Shown one piece after another: positions 28,002-40,854 of a DNA stretch of 64,000 nt. Position numbers and translations under genes: made by a program. The notes below the pieces were generated by a model that ran no database searches, had not been told where the DNA came from, and saw only the letters and a list, made by a program, of their open reading frames with translations. Positions within the stretch are counted from its first letter, which is position 1, and each line of letters begins with the position of its first letter. The stretch is from Parendozoicomonas haliclonae (GTDB taxonomy: Bacteria; Pseudomonadota; Gammaproteobacteria; Pseudomonadales; Endozoicomonadaceae): positions 1-64,000 of the forward strand of contig NZ_FWPT01000001.1 in assembly GCF_900174585.1 (NCBI RefSeq), in the 5' to 3' direction.

Positions 28002-28038
28002 AAGGCGAGATGGAACCTTGGTTGCATCTCGCCTTTTT
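28002..28038 (+). terminator. Terminator/attenuator hairpin upstream of carA
   Basis: AAGGCGAGATG (28002-28012) pairs perfectly with CATCTCGCCTT (28025-28035), an 11-bp stem with a T-run to 28038. It lies 47 bp before the carA start. It may end the dapB transcript or act as an attenuator for carAB, whose expression is commonly pyrimidine- and arginine-controlled. No clear leader peptide is seen. Confidence 0.8.
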
Positions 28039-28084
28039 GCGGAAAGAATATAACCAAAGCAGCGTTGTGCAGCAGGAGGACGCT

Positions 28085-29218
28085 TTGAGCAGGACGGCCA
28101 TACTTGCTCTTGAGGACGGCAGCATTTTCCACGGTATCGCTATTGGCAGTGACGGCGAAACCAGCGGAGAAGTCGTTTTCAATACGGCAATGACCGGGTA
28201 TCAGGAGATTCTCACCGATCCCTCCTATGCTCGTCAGATTGTGACCCTTACTTATCCCCATATCGGCAATACCGGCACTACCCCGGAAGATGAAGAAGCC
28301 AGCCAGATCTGGTCCGCCGGACTTGTTATTCGTGACCTCCCTCTTTTAGCCAGTAACTGGCGTAATTCCCAGCCTCTTAATGAATACCTTGAAGACCACA
28401 ATATTGTCGCTATCGCTGATATCGATACCCGTCGTCTCACGCGTATTCTGCGGGAAAAAGGTGCTCAGAACGGCGCTATCGTTGCTGGCGTTGGTGCTTC
28501 TGAAGAGCGGGCGCTGGAGTTGGCCAGAGCTTTCCCAGGCTTGAAGGGAATGGATCTCGCCAAAGAGGTAACGACTGCTGAAAGCTATGGCTGGACGGAA
28601 GGTGTCTGGAATCTGGAAACTGATAGCCATACCGACCGTGCCGATCAGGCTAAATACCATGTTGTCGCTTACGACTTCGGTGTGAAGCGCAATATCCTGC
28701 GCATGCTGGCGGAACGTGGCTGCCGTCTGACCGTGGTTCCGGCAACTACGCCAGCCAAAGATGTTCTGGCTCTGAATCCTGATGGCGTATTCCTATCCAA
28801 TGGTCCTGGCGACCCTGAGCCGTGTGACTATGCGATTGAAGCCATTCGTGAAATTCTAACCACCGGGCTGCCGGTCTTTGGTATCTGCCTTGGTCATCAG
28901 TTGTTGGCACTGGCCTCTGGTGCCCAGACTGAAAAGATGAAGTTTGGTCATCACGGTGCCAACCACCCGGTGCAGGACCTGAAAGACAATGTGGTGATGA
29001 TTACCAGTCAGAACCATGGTTTTGCTGTCTCCGAAGCGACTCTGCCGGAAAACCTGAAGGCGACCCATAAATCCCTGTTTGATGGTTCCCTGCAGGGCAT
29101 CGAGCGTACAGATGTGCCGGCCTTCAGCTTCCAGGGGCACCCGGAAGCCAGCCCCGGCCCACACGATGTGGCACCACTGTTTGATCGCTTTATCAAAGAG
29201 CTGGAAGAGCGGCGTTAA
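28085..29218 (+). CDS. carA: Carbamoyl-phosphate synthase small subunit CarA
   Basis: A 377-aa glutamine amidotransferase that supplies ammonia to CarB for carbamoyl phosphate (arginine and pyrimidines). The N-terminal CPSase domain starts with [10 protein letters not shown]. The class I amidotransferase domain has the nucleophile C268 in FGICLGHQ, and the [10 protein letters not shown] motif supplies His/Glu. The start is TTG at 28085, preceded by AGGAGGA and giving the family N-terminus. The open frame runs back to 27851, but that part crosses the hairpin and has no similarity, so it is not used. Confidence 0.97.
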   Translation: MSRTAILALEDGSIFHGIAIGSDGETSGEVVFNTAMTGYQEILTDPSYARQIVTLTYPHIGNTGTTPEDEEASQIWSAGLVIRDLPLLASNWRNSQPLNEYLEDHNIVAIADIDTRRLTRILREKGAQNGAIVAGVGASEERALELARAFPGLKGMDLAKEVTTAESYGWTEGVWNLETDSHTDRADQAKYHVVAYDFGVKRNILRMLAERGCRLTVVPATTPAKDVLALNPDGVFLSNGPGDPEPCDYAIEAIREILTTGLPVFGICLGHQLLALASGAQTEKMKFGHHGANHPVQDLKDNVVMITSQNHGFAVSEATLPENLKATHKSLFDGSLQGIERTDVPAFSFQGHPEASPGPHDVAPLFDRFIKELEERR

Positions 29219-29244
29219 AAGCCGCTTTGAGGTTGCGGCTTTAA
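29217..29244 (+). terminator. Hairpin after carA
   Basis: AAAGCCGC (29218-29225) pairs with GCGGCTTT (29235-29242) directly at the carA stop. A short weak T-run follows, so read-through into carB is likely. Confidence 0.5.
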
Positions 29245-29278
29245 AGTTCTTACTTTGAAGTACTTACTTTAAAGAACT
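29245..29278 (+). repeat. Nested repeats in the carA-carB gap
   Basis: AGTTCTT (29245-29251) is inverted at 29272-29278 (AAGAACT), and inside it CTTACTTTGAAGTA and CTTACTTTAAAGAA are near-direct repeats in tandem. The gap is AT-rich with no gene. It may be a regulatory or processing site. Confidence 0.4.
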
Positions 29279-29371
29279 GGCGCCTCGCTAAAAGAAAACG
29301 GTATCGCATGCGGCCTGAATCCTCTTTAAGGCAGGCCGCCATTGGAAAGACTGAGCGCAGAAGAACATATC

Positions 29372-32589
<3,218 letters not shown>

Positions 32590-32608
<19 letters not shown>

Positions 32609-33066
32609 CCGTAGAGGGCGAAAAGGCCCTCCGCGAGGAGTTGCACACTCGTAAAAGCAAGGATCGCCCGCGCATTGCCGCTGCGATTGCAGAAGCCCGT
32701 GAACTGGGCGACCTCAAAGAAAATGCTGAATATCACGCAGCCCGTGAGCAGCAGAGCTTCAATGAGGGCCGTGTACAGGAGTTGGAAGCCAAGCTGTCCA
32801 ATTCCCAGATCATTGATGTGACCCAGATCGAAAATACCGGCAAGGTAATTTTTGGTGTGACCGTGACTGTGATTAACACGGAAGATGACGCTGAAGTGTC
32901 CTACAAGATCGTAGGGGAAGATGAAGCGTCTATTAAGGAAGGGAAAATCTCTGTCACCTCACCGATAGCCCGTGCTCTGATCGGCAAGGAAGAAGGTGAT
33001 GTGGTTGTGGTTACCACGCCTGGCGGCAAGATTGAGTATGAGATCGACAGTGTCGAGCATCTCTGA
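32590..33066 (+). CDS. greA: Transcript cleavage factor GreA
   Basis: A 158-aa factor that enters the RNA polymerase secondary channel and induces cleavage of backtracked RNA. The N-terminal coiled coil (residues 1-75) bears the acidic tip in [12 protein letters not shown] (D41, E44). The C-terminal domain has [18 protein letters not shown]. It starts inside carB (19-bp overlap), so translation is coupled. Length and position are as in Pseudomonas. A strong terminator follows. Confidence 0.97.
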
Positions 33067-33082
33067 TTGTTGACAGTGCATT

Positions 33083-33113
33083 AAAAAGGCAGCTCTCTGA
33101 GCTGCCTTTTTTG
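33083..33113. terminator. Terminator between greA and yhbY
   Basis: AAAAAGGCAGCTC (33083-33095) pairs with GAGCTGCCTTTTT (33099-33111), loop TCT. T-runs on both strands allow use by both convergent genes. Confidence 0.92.
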
Positions 33114-33133
33114 TACCTGTGTGTAAACGAAGT

Positions 33134-33436
33134 TTAACGCAGCAGGTTGGAAAGCTTCGGGTTTGGCTCTTTGGCAGCCTTGAAGATCAGGGCGATCTTG
33201 CCAATGGTCTGAATGTTCAGAGCGCCGGTTGCTTCACACAGTTCATCCATCAGCATTTTGCGCGCTTCACGGTCCAGAACGGCAAAGCGAACCTTGATCA
33301 GCTCGTGGTCGTTCAGGGCGCGACGGGTCTCTTCAACAACGCCGTCAGTCAGGCCGTTTTCAGACACCATTACAACTGGCTTGAGAGTGTGCCCGATGGC
33401 ACGATATTCACGTTTTTTCTCGTTGGTCAGCGCCAT
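33134..33436 (-). CDS. yhbY: Ribosome assembly RNA-binding protein YhbY (CRM domain)
   Basis: A 100-aa single CRM-domain protein linked to 50S subunit assembly. Family landmarks are LKPVVMVSENGLTDGVVEE (about 18-36), HELIKVR and the GxxG-type loop replaced by TGALNIQTIGKIALIF (72-87). I chose the ATG at 33436, with GGAGAG upstream and the family N-terminus MALTNEKKREYR; the open frame extends 12 codons further. Conserved position next to greA and rlmE, facing greA. Confidence 0.94.
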   Translation of the reverse strand: MALTNEKKREYRAIGHTLKPVVMVSENGLTDGVVEETRRALNDHELIKVRFAVLDREARKMLMDELCEATGALNIQTIGKIALIFKAAKEPNPKLSNLLR

Positions 33437-33597
33437 GGCAGACTCTCCGGTAAATTTTTGCTGGTGGCGCATTCTATAGTGGCAGGCAGGGGATGCAAGC
33501 GTCGATTCCCGTGATAGCCCTTTATATTCGGGAAAATGTGGTGGTAGAATCCCGCGCTTTTTTCTGTTTTCCCTCCTTTGTATAGCTTCCCTTCCTT

Positions 33598-34158
33598 ATG
33601 AAAAAACTCTTTAAAGCACTGGCCGTTGCTTCTGTGATGGTATCGTCTTCCGTGTTTGCAAATAGCCCTGCCATGTTTTCCACTCTGGATGGGACCAACC
33701 TGCCGGAGCAGAGTGCTGTGGGTGGTGTACGCTTCTCTGTGCTCCACGGGCAGGTCAATGAAGTGAAAGGCATTGATATCTCTGCTCTGGGCTTGTCTGA
33801 GTCTGATCGCACGACCGGTTTGAATCTGGGTATCTTCTTTGGTGCTTCCAAGGTGAACCAGGAGATGAAAGGTGTCTCTTTCAGCGCGCTGAACTGGAAT
33901 GAAGGGCAGGCGACCGGCCTGAATCTGGGGTTTGTAAACCTGACCAATAATGTAAAAGGCCTGAATCTCAGTGCGGTGAACTTTTCCGAAGGTCATACAA
34001 TGGCGGATGTTGGCTTTTTCAGCCTGTCAGCCAAATCCAATTTCCAGCTGGGCTTCGTCAATGTGACTGATCATATTGATGGCGTGCAGATTGGTCTGGT
34101 CAACTGTGCGGAAAATGGCTTCTTCAAGTGTTTCCCGTTGGTGAACTTCGCTAAGTAA
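33598..34158 (+). CDS. VC2662-like secreted repeat protein
   Basis: A 186-aa exported protein. The signal peptide MKKLFKALAVASVMVSSSVFA ends at AxA (19-21). The mature part holds short strand-turn repeats of the GLNLGxVN type (GLNLGIFF, GLNLGFVNLT, GLNLSAVNFS, QLGFVNVT, QIGLVNC), as in the VC2662 / LA_2272-type surface repeat families. It is probably a small beta-rich periplasmic or outer-membrane-associated protein of unknown role. Two late cysteines sit in NCAENGFFKCFPLVNF, possibly a disulfide. It is inserted between yhbY and rlmE. The family name is from memory. Confidence 0.8.
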   Translation: MKKLFKALAVASVMVSSSVFANSPAMFSTLDGTNLPEQSAVGGVRFSVLHGQVNEVKGIDISALGLSESDRTTGLNLGIFFGASKVNQEMKGVSFSALNWNEGQATGLNLGFVNLTNNVKGLNLSAVNFSEGHTMADVGFFSLSAKSNFQLGFVNVTDHIDGVQIGLVNCAENGFFKCFPLVNFAK

Positions 34159-34275
34159 GACCGAAGCACATTCATCAGTATTTAGGACTTATCAGCAGTA
34201 CAAGAGGCATTATCCCGATTGGGTATGGCTCGCTGTTTCGCTAGAATGCCCTCAAATTTACGAGGGCTTCTTTTT

Positions 34276-34896
34276 ATGGCGAGATCAAAAAGCAGTAAGG
34301 GTTGGCTGAAAGAGCATTTTGATGATCAGTATGTGCAGCAGTCCCAGCAGGACGGCTACCGCTCACGGGCCAGTTATAAGCTGCTGGAACTCGCTGAAAA
34401 GGACAAGCTGTTTCGTCCGGGCATGAGTGTGGTTGACCTTGGTGCGGCTCCGGGTGGCTGGACTCAGGTGGTAGCCGAGAAGATTGGCGGAAAGGGTAAG
34501 ATTGTTGCCTCCGATATTCTGCCGATGGCACCGATTGCCGATGTGGCCTTTGTGCAGGGCGATTTCACCGAAGAGGCGGTGCTGGAAGAGATTCTGGAAG
34601 CTATCGGTTCCGATCAGGTTGATATGGTGATCTCGGATATGGCACCAAATATGAGCGGTGTGAAGGCTTCCGATCAGCCGCGCGCCATGTATCTGGTTGA
34701 GCTGGCGCTGGATCTGGCCCGTCAGGTGCTGAAGCCGGGTGGTACCTTCCTGGTAAAAATCTTCCATGGTGAAGGGTTTGATGAATACCTGCGGGATATG
34801 AAAACCAGCTTTGGCACGGTTGTTACCCGTAAGCCCGGCGCTTCCCGCTCACGTTCCAGTGAAACCTATCTGCTGGGTCGTCAATTCAAAGGCTGA
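34276..34896 (+). CDS. rlmE: 23S rRNA 2'-O-methyltransferase RlmE (FtsJ/RrmJ)
   Basis: A 206-aa SAM-dependent methyltransferase that modifies U2552 of 23S rRNA late in 50S assembly; heat-shock inducible in E. coli. Motifs: [11 protein letters not shown] (first catalytic lysine), [13 protein letters not shown] for [14 protein letters not shown] with the catalytic aspartate, [10 protein letters not shown] with the second lysine. The ATG at 34276 gives the usual N-terminus [10 protein letters not shown]; the frame is open 19 codons upstream without similarity. It precedes ftsH as in most gammaproteobacteria, here with a 341-bp gap. Confidence 0.96.
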   Translation: MARSKSSKGWLKEHFDDQYVQQSQQDGYRSRASYKLLELAEKDKLFRPGMSVVDLGAAPGGWTQVVAEKIGGKGKIVASDILPMAPIADVAFVQGDFTEEAVLEEILEAIGSDQVDMVISDMAPNMSGVKASDQPRAMYLVELALDLARQVLKPGGTFLVKIFHGEGFDEYLRDMKTSFGTVVTRKPGASRSRSSETYLLGRQFKG

Positions 34897-35237
34897 CAGG
34901 CCGATGGATAAGAGATGAGAATTTTGGGGGTTGAAGTTGTTAATTTTGCCCCCACTTACAGTAAATACGCTTATCATTTTATGGATAAGTAATAGAATTT
35001 TGTAATGGCAGGGATAGGTAGATACATCAGTTACAGGCTGTTTCTACACACCATTCTGTAGTAATGTTTGATGGGGGAAATTCGCTGCGCAGGGCTTTAA
35101 ATCCGGCGGGCCTGCCTCCTAAAAAATAACAGGACGCTCTGGTATTTTATCCCCGGTACAGAGCATGACTTTTTGCTCAGAGCTTTAAGCTCCTGGCTGT
35201 TTCCGAAGTACCGAAGGCGCTCGGTGAGGGTACACAT
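34897..35237 (+). other. 341-bp rlmE-ftsH gap with a sigma-32-like site
   Basis: No gene is apparent. GTTGAA (34930-34935) and CCCCCACTT (34949-34957), 13 bp apart, resemble an RpoH promoter, though they also form part of a GGGGG/CCCCC inverted repeat. CTCTG (35131-35135 region) and CAGAG near 35157 can pair, as can AGAGCTT/AAGCTC near 35180-35192, so the ftsH leader is probably structured. Confidence 0.4.
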
Positions 35238-37202
35238 TTGAATGATATGGCAAAAAATCTGATTCTCTGGGTGATCATCGCCCTGGTGCTGCTGACGGTG
35301 TTTAAAAACTTCGACGGCATGCAAAGTTCTACTCAGAAAGTTAACTATTCCGACTTTGTCTCCAAGGTGGAAAGTGGTCAGGTTAGCAGTGTGCTGATCG
35401 ATGGCTACACCCTGAATGGTTCCTACACCAACAACGAACGCTTCGTTGTGAATCTTCCTCCGACTATCCGTGACGATAAGCTGATGGACGAAATGCTCCG
35501 CAGCGGCGTTCAGGTTCAGGCGAAGGAGATTGAAAAACAGAGTATCTGGTCCCAGTTGCTGGTAGCCAGCTTCCCGATCCTGGTCATCATTGCGGTGTTC
35601 ATGTTCTTCATGCGCCAGATGCAGGGCGGCGGTGGCGGCAAAGGCGGTCCAATGAGCTTTGGTAAGAGCAAAGCGCGCCTGCTGTCTGAAGACCAGATCA
35701 AAACCACCTTTGCTGATGTGGCGGGTGTAGATGAAGCCAAGGAAGATGTTCAGGAGCTCGTAGACTTCCTGAAAGACCCAAGCAAGTTCCAGCGCCTGGG
35801 TGGTCGTATTCCTCGTGGCGTACTGATGGTGGGTTCTCCGGGTACTGGTAAGACCCTGCTGGCAAAAGCGATTGCTGGTGAGGCCAAGGTGCCATTCTTC
35901 ACCATCTCCGGTTCCGACTTCGTAGAAATGTTTGTGGGTGTGGGTGCATCCCGTGTCCGCGATATGTTTGAGCAGGCCAAGAAGCAGGCTCCATGTATCA
36001 TCTTTATTGACGAGATCGATGCGGTGGGTCGTCACCGCGGTGCCGGTCTGGGCGGTGGTCATGACGAACGTGAACAGACCCTGAACCAGCTGTTGGTTGA
36101 GATGGATGGCTTTGAAGCCAACGATGGCATTATTGTTATCGCTGCGACTAACCGTCCTGACGTACTGGACCCTGCACTGCTGCGTCCTGGTCGTTTCGAC
36201 CGTCAGGTTGTTGTGCCGCTGCCGGATATCCGCGGTCGTGAGCAGATCCTGAAGGTTCACATGCGCAAGGTGCCTTGTGGTGATGATGTGGATCCAAGTG
36301 TTGTTGCCCGTGGTACTCCAGGCTTCTCCGGTGCTGATCTGGCCAACCTGGTGAACGAAGCCGCTCTGTTTGCTGCCCGCGCCAACAAGCGCACTGTCGG
36401 CAAGCTGGAATTCGATCAGGCTAAAGACAAGATCATGATGGGCGCTGAGCGTAAGTCCATGGTGATGAGCGAGAAAGACAAAGAGATGACCGCTTATCAT
36501 GAAGCTGGTCACGCGATTGTCGGCCGTCTGATGCCAGAGCATGATCCGGTTTATAAGGTCACGATCATTCCTCGTGGTCGGGCGCTGGGTGTCACCATGT
36601 ACCTGCCTGAGGAAGACAAGGTCAGCTACAGCCGTCGTTATTTAATTGGCCGTGTGGCGTCCATGTACGGTGGCCGTATCGCGGAAGAGCTGCTCTACGG
36701 TGCAGATGGTGTCTCCACTGGTGCATCTAATGATATTCAGCAGGCTACCCAGATGGTTCGCAATATGGTGACCAAGTGGGGCTTGTCCGAGAAGCTTGGT
36801 CCTCTGTTGTACGCTGAGGAAGAAGGTGAAGTCTTCCTGGGTAAGAGTCAGGGCTCCCATCATATGAATGTGAGCGGTGAGACTGCCAAGCTGATTGATG
36901 AAGAAGTTCGTACCATCATTGACCACTGCTACGACACCGCTTACAGGATTCTTGAAGAGCACCGTGACAAGCTGGAAATGATGAAAGATGCCTTGATGGA
37001 ATATGAAACCATTGATGCACCTCAGATCGACGACATCATGGAAGGCAAAAAACCTCGTCCACCTAAAGACTGGGATAAGGACAATGGCGCTGGTGGTGTA
37101 AAAGCCACTGAAGAAAAGCCTGAATCTGATGCGCCTTCTGCTGATGACTCTTCCGATGAGGAAGGTGATAAGCCGGTTGGTGGTCCAGCAGGGCAGCACT
37201 AA
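35238..37202 (+). CDS. ftsH: ATP-dependent zinc metalloprotease FtsH
   Basis: A 654-aa membrane-anchored AAA+ protease that degrades RpoH, LpxC-type regulators and misassembled membrane proteins. Two membrane spans (about 7-24 and 100-120) flank a periplasmic domain. Walker A GSPGTGKT is at 199-206, the zinc site HEAGH at 421-425. A Gly-rich linker (127-137) follows the second span. The tail after 610 is acidic and low-complexity. TTG at 35238 has GAGGG seven bases upstream, while the ATG three codons later would be 16 bases away, so TTG is favoured; E. coli FtsH also has a MSDMAKN form. Confidence 0.97.
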   Translation: MNDMAKNLILWVIIALVLLTVFKNFDGMQSSTQKVNYSDFVSKVESGQVSSVLIDGYTLNGSYTNNERFVVNLPPTIRDDKLMDEMLRSGVQVQAKEIEKQSIWSQLLVASFPILVIIAVFMFFMRQMQGGGGGKGGPMSFGKSKARLLSEDQIKTTFADVAGVDEAKEDVQELVDFLKDPSKFQRLGGRIPRGVLMVGSPGTGKTLLAKAIAGEAKVPFFTISGSDFVEMFVGVGASRVRDMFEQAKKQAPCIIFIDEIDAVGRHRGAGLGGGHDEREQTLNQLLVEMDGFEANDGIIVIAATNRPDVLDPALLRPGRFDRQVVVPLPDIRGREQILKVHMRKVPCGDDVDPSVVARGTPGFSGADLANLVNEAALFAARANKRTVGKLEFDQAKDKIMMGAERKSMVMSEKDKEMTAYHEAGHAIVGRLMPEHDPVYKVTIIPRGRALGVTMYLPEEDKVSYSRRYLIGRVASMYGGRIAEELLYGADGVSTGASNDIQQATQMVRNMVTKWGLSEKLGPLLYAEEEGEVFLGKSQGSHHMNVSGETAKLIDEEVRTIIDHCYDTAYRILEEHRDKLEMMKDALMEYETIDAPQIDDIMEGKKPRPPKDWDKDNGAGGVKATEEKPESDAPSADDSSDEEGDKPVGGPAGQH

Positions 37203-37226
37203 ATCTAAACCTTAGGGTTAGATGTT

Positions 37227-37252
37227 AAAAAGGGAGCTTCGGCTCCCTTTTT
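37227..37252 (+). terminator. ftsH terminator
   Basis: AGGGAGC (37231-37237) pairs with GCTCCCT (37242-37248) around a TTCG tetraloop, flanked by A-run and T-run. A strong terminator that separates ftsH from the downstream genes. Confidence 0.92.
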
Positions 37253-37424
37253 CATTTTCTCAAAATCACTTAAGTGATTCCTTTCAAGTCTTCCTCTACC
37301 CACTGTCTTGTATCGTTGTTCTTTGTCTGCCTTTCTGGTGAGGTAATTGTCATGAATTGATAATTATTTGTTCACAGGGCATGCCTAGCTTATTGGGCTG
37401 GTCTTACCAGAAAAAGGAAAAACA

Positions 37425-38279
37425 ATGATAAAGGTAATAAAAGCCAGTCTAGTGAGTGTTGTGCTGTTCTTTGCGCAAGGTGCTTGGGCAGAAACCACTT
37501 CGTTTGATTGTCCATGTCCGCATAATTTGGCTCACCGGGGCGCGTCGGGCTTGTTTCCACAGGCAACCGCTGTCGCCTTTGATGAAGCCATTGTTCGTGG
37601 TGCGGATGTGCTCGAGATGGATGTGCAGGTAACGGCCGATGGTCAGCTGCTGGTTCATCATGATGACAACTTTAAGGCGACAGCCGGCGTAAATCAGAAG
37701 GTTGCGGATATGACGCTGACAGATATTCGTGCACTTGATGCCGGACATGAATTTTCTACCGATGGTGGCAAGACGTATCCGTGGCGCGGGCAGGGACTGC
37801 AATTTCTGACTCTTGAGGATGTGGCCCTACGCTATCCAGAATTTCGTCTGAATGTTGAAATGAAGCCCAACAATACTCAGGTTGCCGAGCTGATGGTGGC
37901 AGAGATTGAGCGTCTGGAGCTGACTGACCGAATTGTTGTGGCCAGTTTCAATAAGAAGCCCATGAAGAGATTCAGAGAGATTGTGCAGGGCTCTGTGCCT
38001 ACCAGTGCTTTCTCAACTGAGATTTCAGATGCGGCTGCAGGTTGGTTCTTTGGCTTTGGGCGTTTTGTAAAGCCGAAGTATGAGGCTGCGCAGGTTCCTC
38101 TGGCTATCGCTTCAAAACCGTTTGTAAGCTTCCTGCAGAGCAAGAATGTCAAAGTACATATCTGGACCACCAATAGCCGTAAGGATATTGAAAGAGCGCT
38201 TGATATGGGGGCGGATGGTGTTATTGGTGACTATCCGGCGCTGACAACCCAAATCCTCTATGAGCGCGGTCTGCGGTAA
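37425..38279 (+). CDS. Periplasmic glycerophosphodiester phosphodiesterase
   Basis: A 284-aa GDPD-family TIM-barrel enzyme, which cleaves glycerophosphodiesters from phospholipid turnover into glycerol-3-phosphate and an alcohol. A signal peptide ends at AWA (20-22). Catalytic motifs: HRGASG (H37, R38), LEMDV with metal ligands E64 and D66, and HHDD (H79). A CPCP pair (29-32) follows the signal. It interrupts the common ftsH-folP neighbourhood and has its own ribosome site (AAAAGGAAAA) before the ATG. It is GlpQ-like in function but shorter than E. coli GlpQ. Confidence 0.9.
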   Translation: MIKVIKASLVSVVLFFAQGAWAETTSFDCPCPHNLAHRGASGLFPQATAVAFDEAIVRGADVLEMDVQVTADGQLLVHHDDNFKATAGVNQKVADMTLTDIRALDAGHEFSTDGGKTYPWRGQGLQFLTLEDVALRYPEFRLNVEMKPNNTQVAELMVAEIERLELTDRIVVASFNKKPMKRFREIVQGSVPTSAFSTEISDAAAGWFFGFGRFVKPKYEAAQVPLAIASKPFVSFLQSKNVKVHIWTTNSRKDIERALDMGADGVIGDYPALTTQILYERGLR

Positions 38280-38289
38280 AAATGTGAAT

Positions 38290-38322
38290 GCCGGGAGTTG
38301 TGTTTTGGCTCCCGGTTTCTTC
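38290..38322 (+). terminator. Terminator after the phosphodiesterase gene
   Basis: CCGGGAG (38291-38297) pairs with CTCCCGG (38310-38316), followed by TTTCTT. A moderate intrinsic terminator 12 bp after the gene. Confidence 0.65.
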
Positions 38323-38476
38323 GGTTTGCTGTTGCTTTATGTAGTTCACTCCTCGCTTTTAAGACTTCCTGTAAGGTCAACCTGCGTCTTTATTCGTTTT
38401 GCGGGTATACTTGCGTGATTTTGTTGCCCGAGGCTGCCAATGAGTTATGCCTCGGCTGGTGCAAGTGTGGAAACGA

Positions 38477-39331
38477 ATGCAGAGACCGTCTGATTTGCTA
38501 AAGCTGTGTGCCGGGCGAGAGCTCGATCTCTCTGTGCCCCAGATTATGGGCATCCTCAATGTTACGCCCGACTCCTTCTCTGATGGTGGCCGTTACAATA
38601 CGTTGGAGCGGGCTCTGATTCATGCCCGGGAGATGATTGCTGCCGGTGCCAGAATTGTCGATATCGGCGGAGAGTCAACGCGCCCCAATGCGCACAAGGT
38701 GACAACTCAGGAAGAGATTGATCGGGTTGTACCGGTCATCGAGGCTTTGCGCCGTGAGTCGGATGTCATCATCTCCATTGATACCAGTTCCCCCGATGTT
38801 ATGCGTGAGGCGGTTGCTGCCGGCGCGGGGATTATCAATGATGTTCGTGCGCTGTCCCTCCCCGGAGCTCTGGATGCGGCGGTTATGTTGCAGGTGCCGG
38901 TTATTCTTATGCATTCACTGGTTGAGCAGCCGGCGCAGGGTGTTGAGCCTGAATATGCAGATGTTGTTTTATCTGTCGGTGAATACCTTCTTGAGCGGGT
39001 TGTGGCTTGTGAGTCTGCCGGTGTGCGACGGGAGAATATTATTCTGGACCCTGGCTTTGGTGCCGGTATGTTTGGGAAAACACCACCGCAGAACTTTGAG
39101 CTGATCCGGCGTTTTGCGGAGCTGCACGAACTTGGGTTCCCACTTCTTGCCGGTGTATCGCGCAAGTCATTTATTGGTTCGGTATTGAGTAATACAGAAG
39201 GGCAAAGACTGTCAGCCAGTCTTGCACTTGCCGTTCTGTTGGCGCAGTCTGGTGCGCAAATTTTAAGGGTGCATGATGTGCAGGAAACTGCCGATGCACT
39301 GGCCATGTTAAAAGCAGTCGCTACGGTCTGA
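38477..39331 (+). CDS. folP: Dihydropteroate synthase FolP
   Basis: A 284-aa TIM-barrel enzyme that joins p-aminobenzoate to dihydropterin pyrophosphate in folate synthesis; the target of sulfonamides. Signature MGILNVTPDSFSDGG (24-38), loop 2 DIGGESTRP (62-70), and RVHDVQET near the end. The usual MHMxGxP loop reads MHSLVEQPAQG here. I prefer the ATG at 38477, which matches Pseudomonas FolP length before MGILN; an in-frame ATG at 38447 would add ten residues. It begins the folP-glmM-tpiA-secG run. Confidence 0.95.
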   Translation: MQRPSDLLKLCAGRELDLSVPQIMGILNVTPDSFSDGGRYNTLERALIHAREMIAAGARIVDIGGESTRPNAHKVTTQEEIDRVVPVIEALRRESDVIISIDTSSPDVMREAVAAGAGIINDVRALSLPGALDAAVMLQVPVILMHSLVEQPAQGVEPEYADVVLSVGEYLLERVVACESAGVRRENIILDPGFGAGMFGKTPPQNFELIRRFAELHELGFPLLAGVSRKSFIGSVLSNTEGQRLSASLALAVLLAQSGAQILRVHDVQETADALAMLKAVATV

Positions 39332-39380
39332 TCAGGGATTGGAAGAGCGTACTTGAAAATGGAAAGCAGGTAGGAGTTTC

Positions 39381-40718
39381 ATGGGACGTAAATATTTCGG
39401 AACAGATGGTGTTCGTGGTCGTGTTGGCCAGTTTCCTATCACCCCTGAGTTTGTGCTCAAGTTGGGTTGGGCGGCTGGTAAAGTGTTTGCCGGCCAGGGC
39501 GCAAACCGGGTTCTTATTGGTAAAGATACCCGTCTGTCCGGTTATATGTTTGAGTCCGCTCTCGAGGCTGGTCTTTCTGCGGCAGGTGTTGATGCCTGGC
39601 TGCTGGGTCCTATGCCAACGCCGGCGATTGCCTATCTGACCCGTACGTTTAATGCCAATGCCGGCATTGTGATCAGCGCATCCCATAATCCGTTCTACGA
39701 CAATGGTATTAAGTTCTTCTCAGCCGATGGCACCAAACTGCCAGATGAAGTGGAGCTTGCCATTGAGGAAATGCTCGACAAGGAGATGGATTTTGCTGAG
39801 CCGGCGGCACTGGGCCGTGCCCGTCGTATAGAAGATGCGGCTGGTCGTTACATTGAATACTGCAAGGCGACCGTGCGTCCGTTGCTGGATCTGACCGGTA
39901 TGCACATTGTTGTGGATGCCGCCCATGGCGCCACCTATCACGTAGGCCCTGATGTATTCCGGGAGCTGGGTGCGAAGGTCGATGCGATTGGTGTCTCCCC
40001 TGATGGTCTCAATATCAACGAGGGTGTTGGCTCAACCCATATGGGTGCTCTGCGTGAGGCGGTTCTGGAAAAAGGTGCAGGTCTTGGTATCGCCTTTGAT
40101 GGGGACGGTGACCGTGTGCTGATGGTTGACCATACCGGTCGCGAGATTGATGGGGACGAGCTGCTCTATGTGATTGCCCGCTATCGCCATGAAAATGGCC
40201 TGCTGGGTGGTGGTGTTGTGGGTACGTTAATGTCTAACCTGGGTCTTGAGAAAGCATTCGAGGCGGCTGGTATTCCTTTTGCCCGAGCCAAGGTGGGCGA
40301 CCGCTATGTGAATGAGCTGCTGCTGGAAAAAGGCTGGCAGCTGGGTGGTGAATCTTCCGGTCATTTGATCTGTCGCCATGTTTCTACCACTGGAGATGGT
40401 ATTGTGGCTGCCCTTCAGGTTTTGCGGGTTTTGGCAGCAACCGGACGCAGTCTTGCGGAATTGTGTGGTGATATGACCAAGTTCCCGCAAACTATGATCA
40501 ATGTGCGTATGTCTTCACGGGTGAATCCGCAGGAAAACTCTGTGATCTCGGAAGCTGTTCGTACTACTGAGACTGAAATGGCAGGGCGCGGTCGCGTGCT
40601 GTTGCGTACCTCCGGTACAGAGCCGGTGATCCGGGTTATGATCGAAGGTGAGGACGCCTCTGAGGTTGAGACTCGCTGCCGGGCTCTGGCGGACGTGGTT
40701 GAGGCTGAATTGGGCTGA
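39381..40718 (+). CDS. glmM: Phosphoglucosamine mutase GlmM
   Basis: A 445-aa phosphohexomutase that makes glucosamine-1-phosphate for UDP-GlcNAc, needed for peptidoglycan and LPS. The phosphorylated serine is S101 in ISASHNP. The metal loop DGDGDR (near 240) and GESSGH (sugar-binding, near 325) are intact, as is the phosphate-binding [12 protein letters not shown] near the end. Length is normal. It lies 49 bp after folP with GTAGGAG upstream of the ATG. Confidence 0.98.
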   Translation: MGRKYFGTDGVRGRVGQFPITPEFVLKLGWAAGKVFAGQGANRVLIGKDTRLSGYMFESALEAGLSAAGVDAWLLGPMPTPAIAYLTRTFNANAGIVISASHNPFYDNGIKFFSADGTKLPDEVELAIEEMLDKEMDFAEPAALGRARRIEDAAGRYIEYCKATVRPLLDLTGMHIVVDAAHGATYHVGPDVFRELGAKVDAIGVSPDGLNINEGVGSTHMGALREAVLEKGAGLGIAFDGDGDRVLMVDHTGREIDGDELLYVIARYRHENGLLGGGVVGTLMSNLGLEKAFEAAGIPFARAKVGDRYVNELLLEKGWQLGGESSGHLICRHVSTTGDGIVAALQVLRVLAATGRSLAELCGDMTKFPQTMINVRMSSRVNPQENSVISEAVRTTETEMAGRGRVLLRTSGTEPVIRVMIEGEDASEVETRCRALADVVEAELG

Positions 40719-40854
40719 TTGACCGGAAATTAACTGCCTGAACCTGAAAAATACCATGGCGGTTGCGCTACGCAGCCGCTTCTTTGGTTTTGTGCCCATT
40801 GTAATAGGCGCAGAGCGTAGCTAACATCTTGTCCCTTCTCTAATGAGGTTCTGT

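Noticed and set aside
27851-28084. N-terminal extension of the carA frame
   Set aside because: It overlaps the preceding gene, runs through a terminator hairpin and has no similarity to CarA; a strong ribosome site marks the TTG at 28085.
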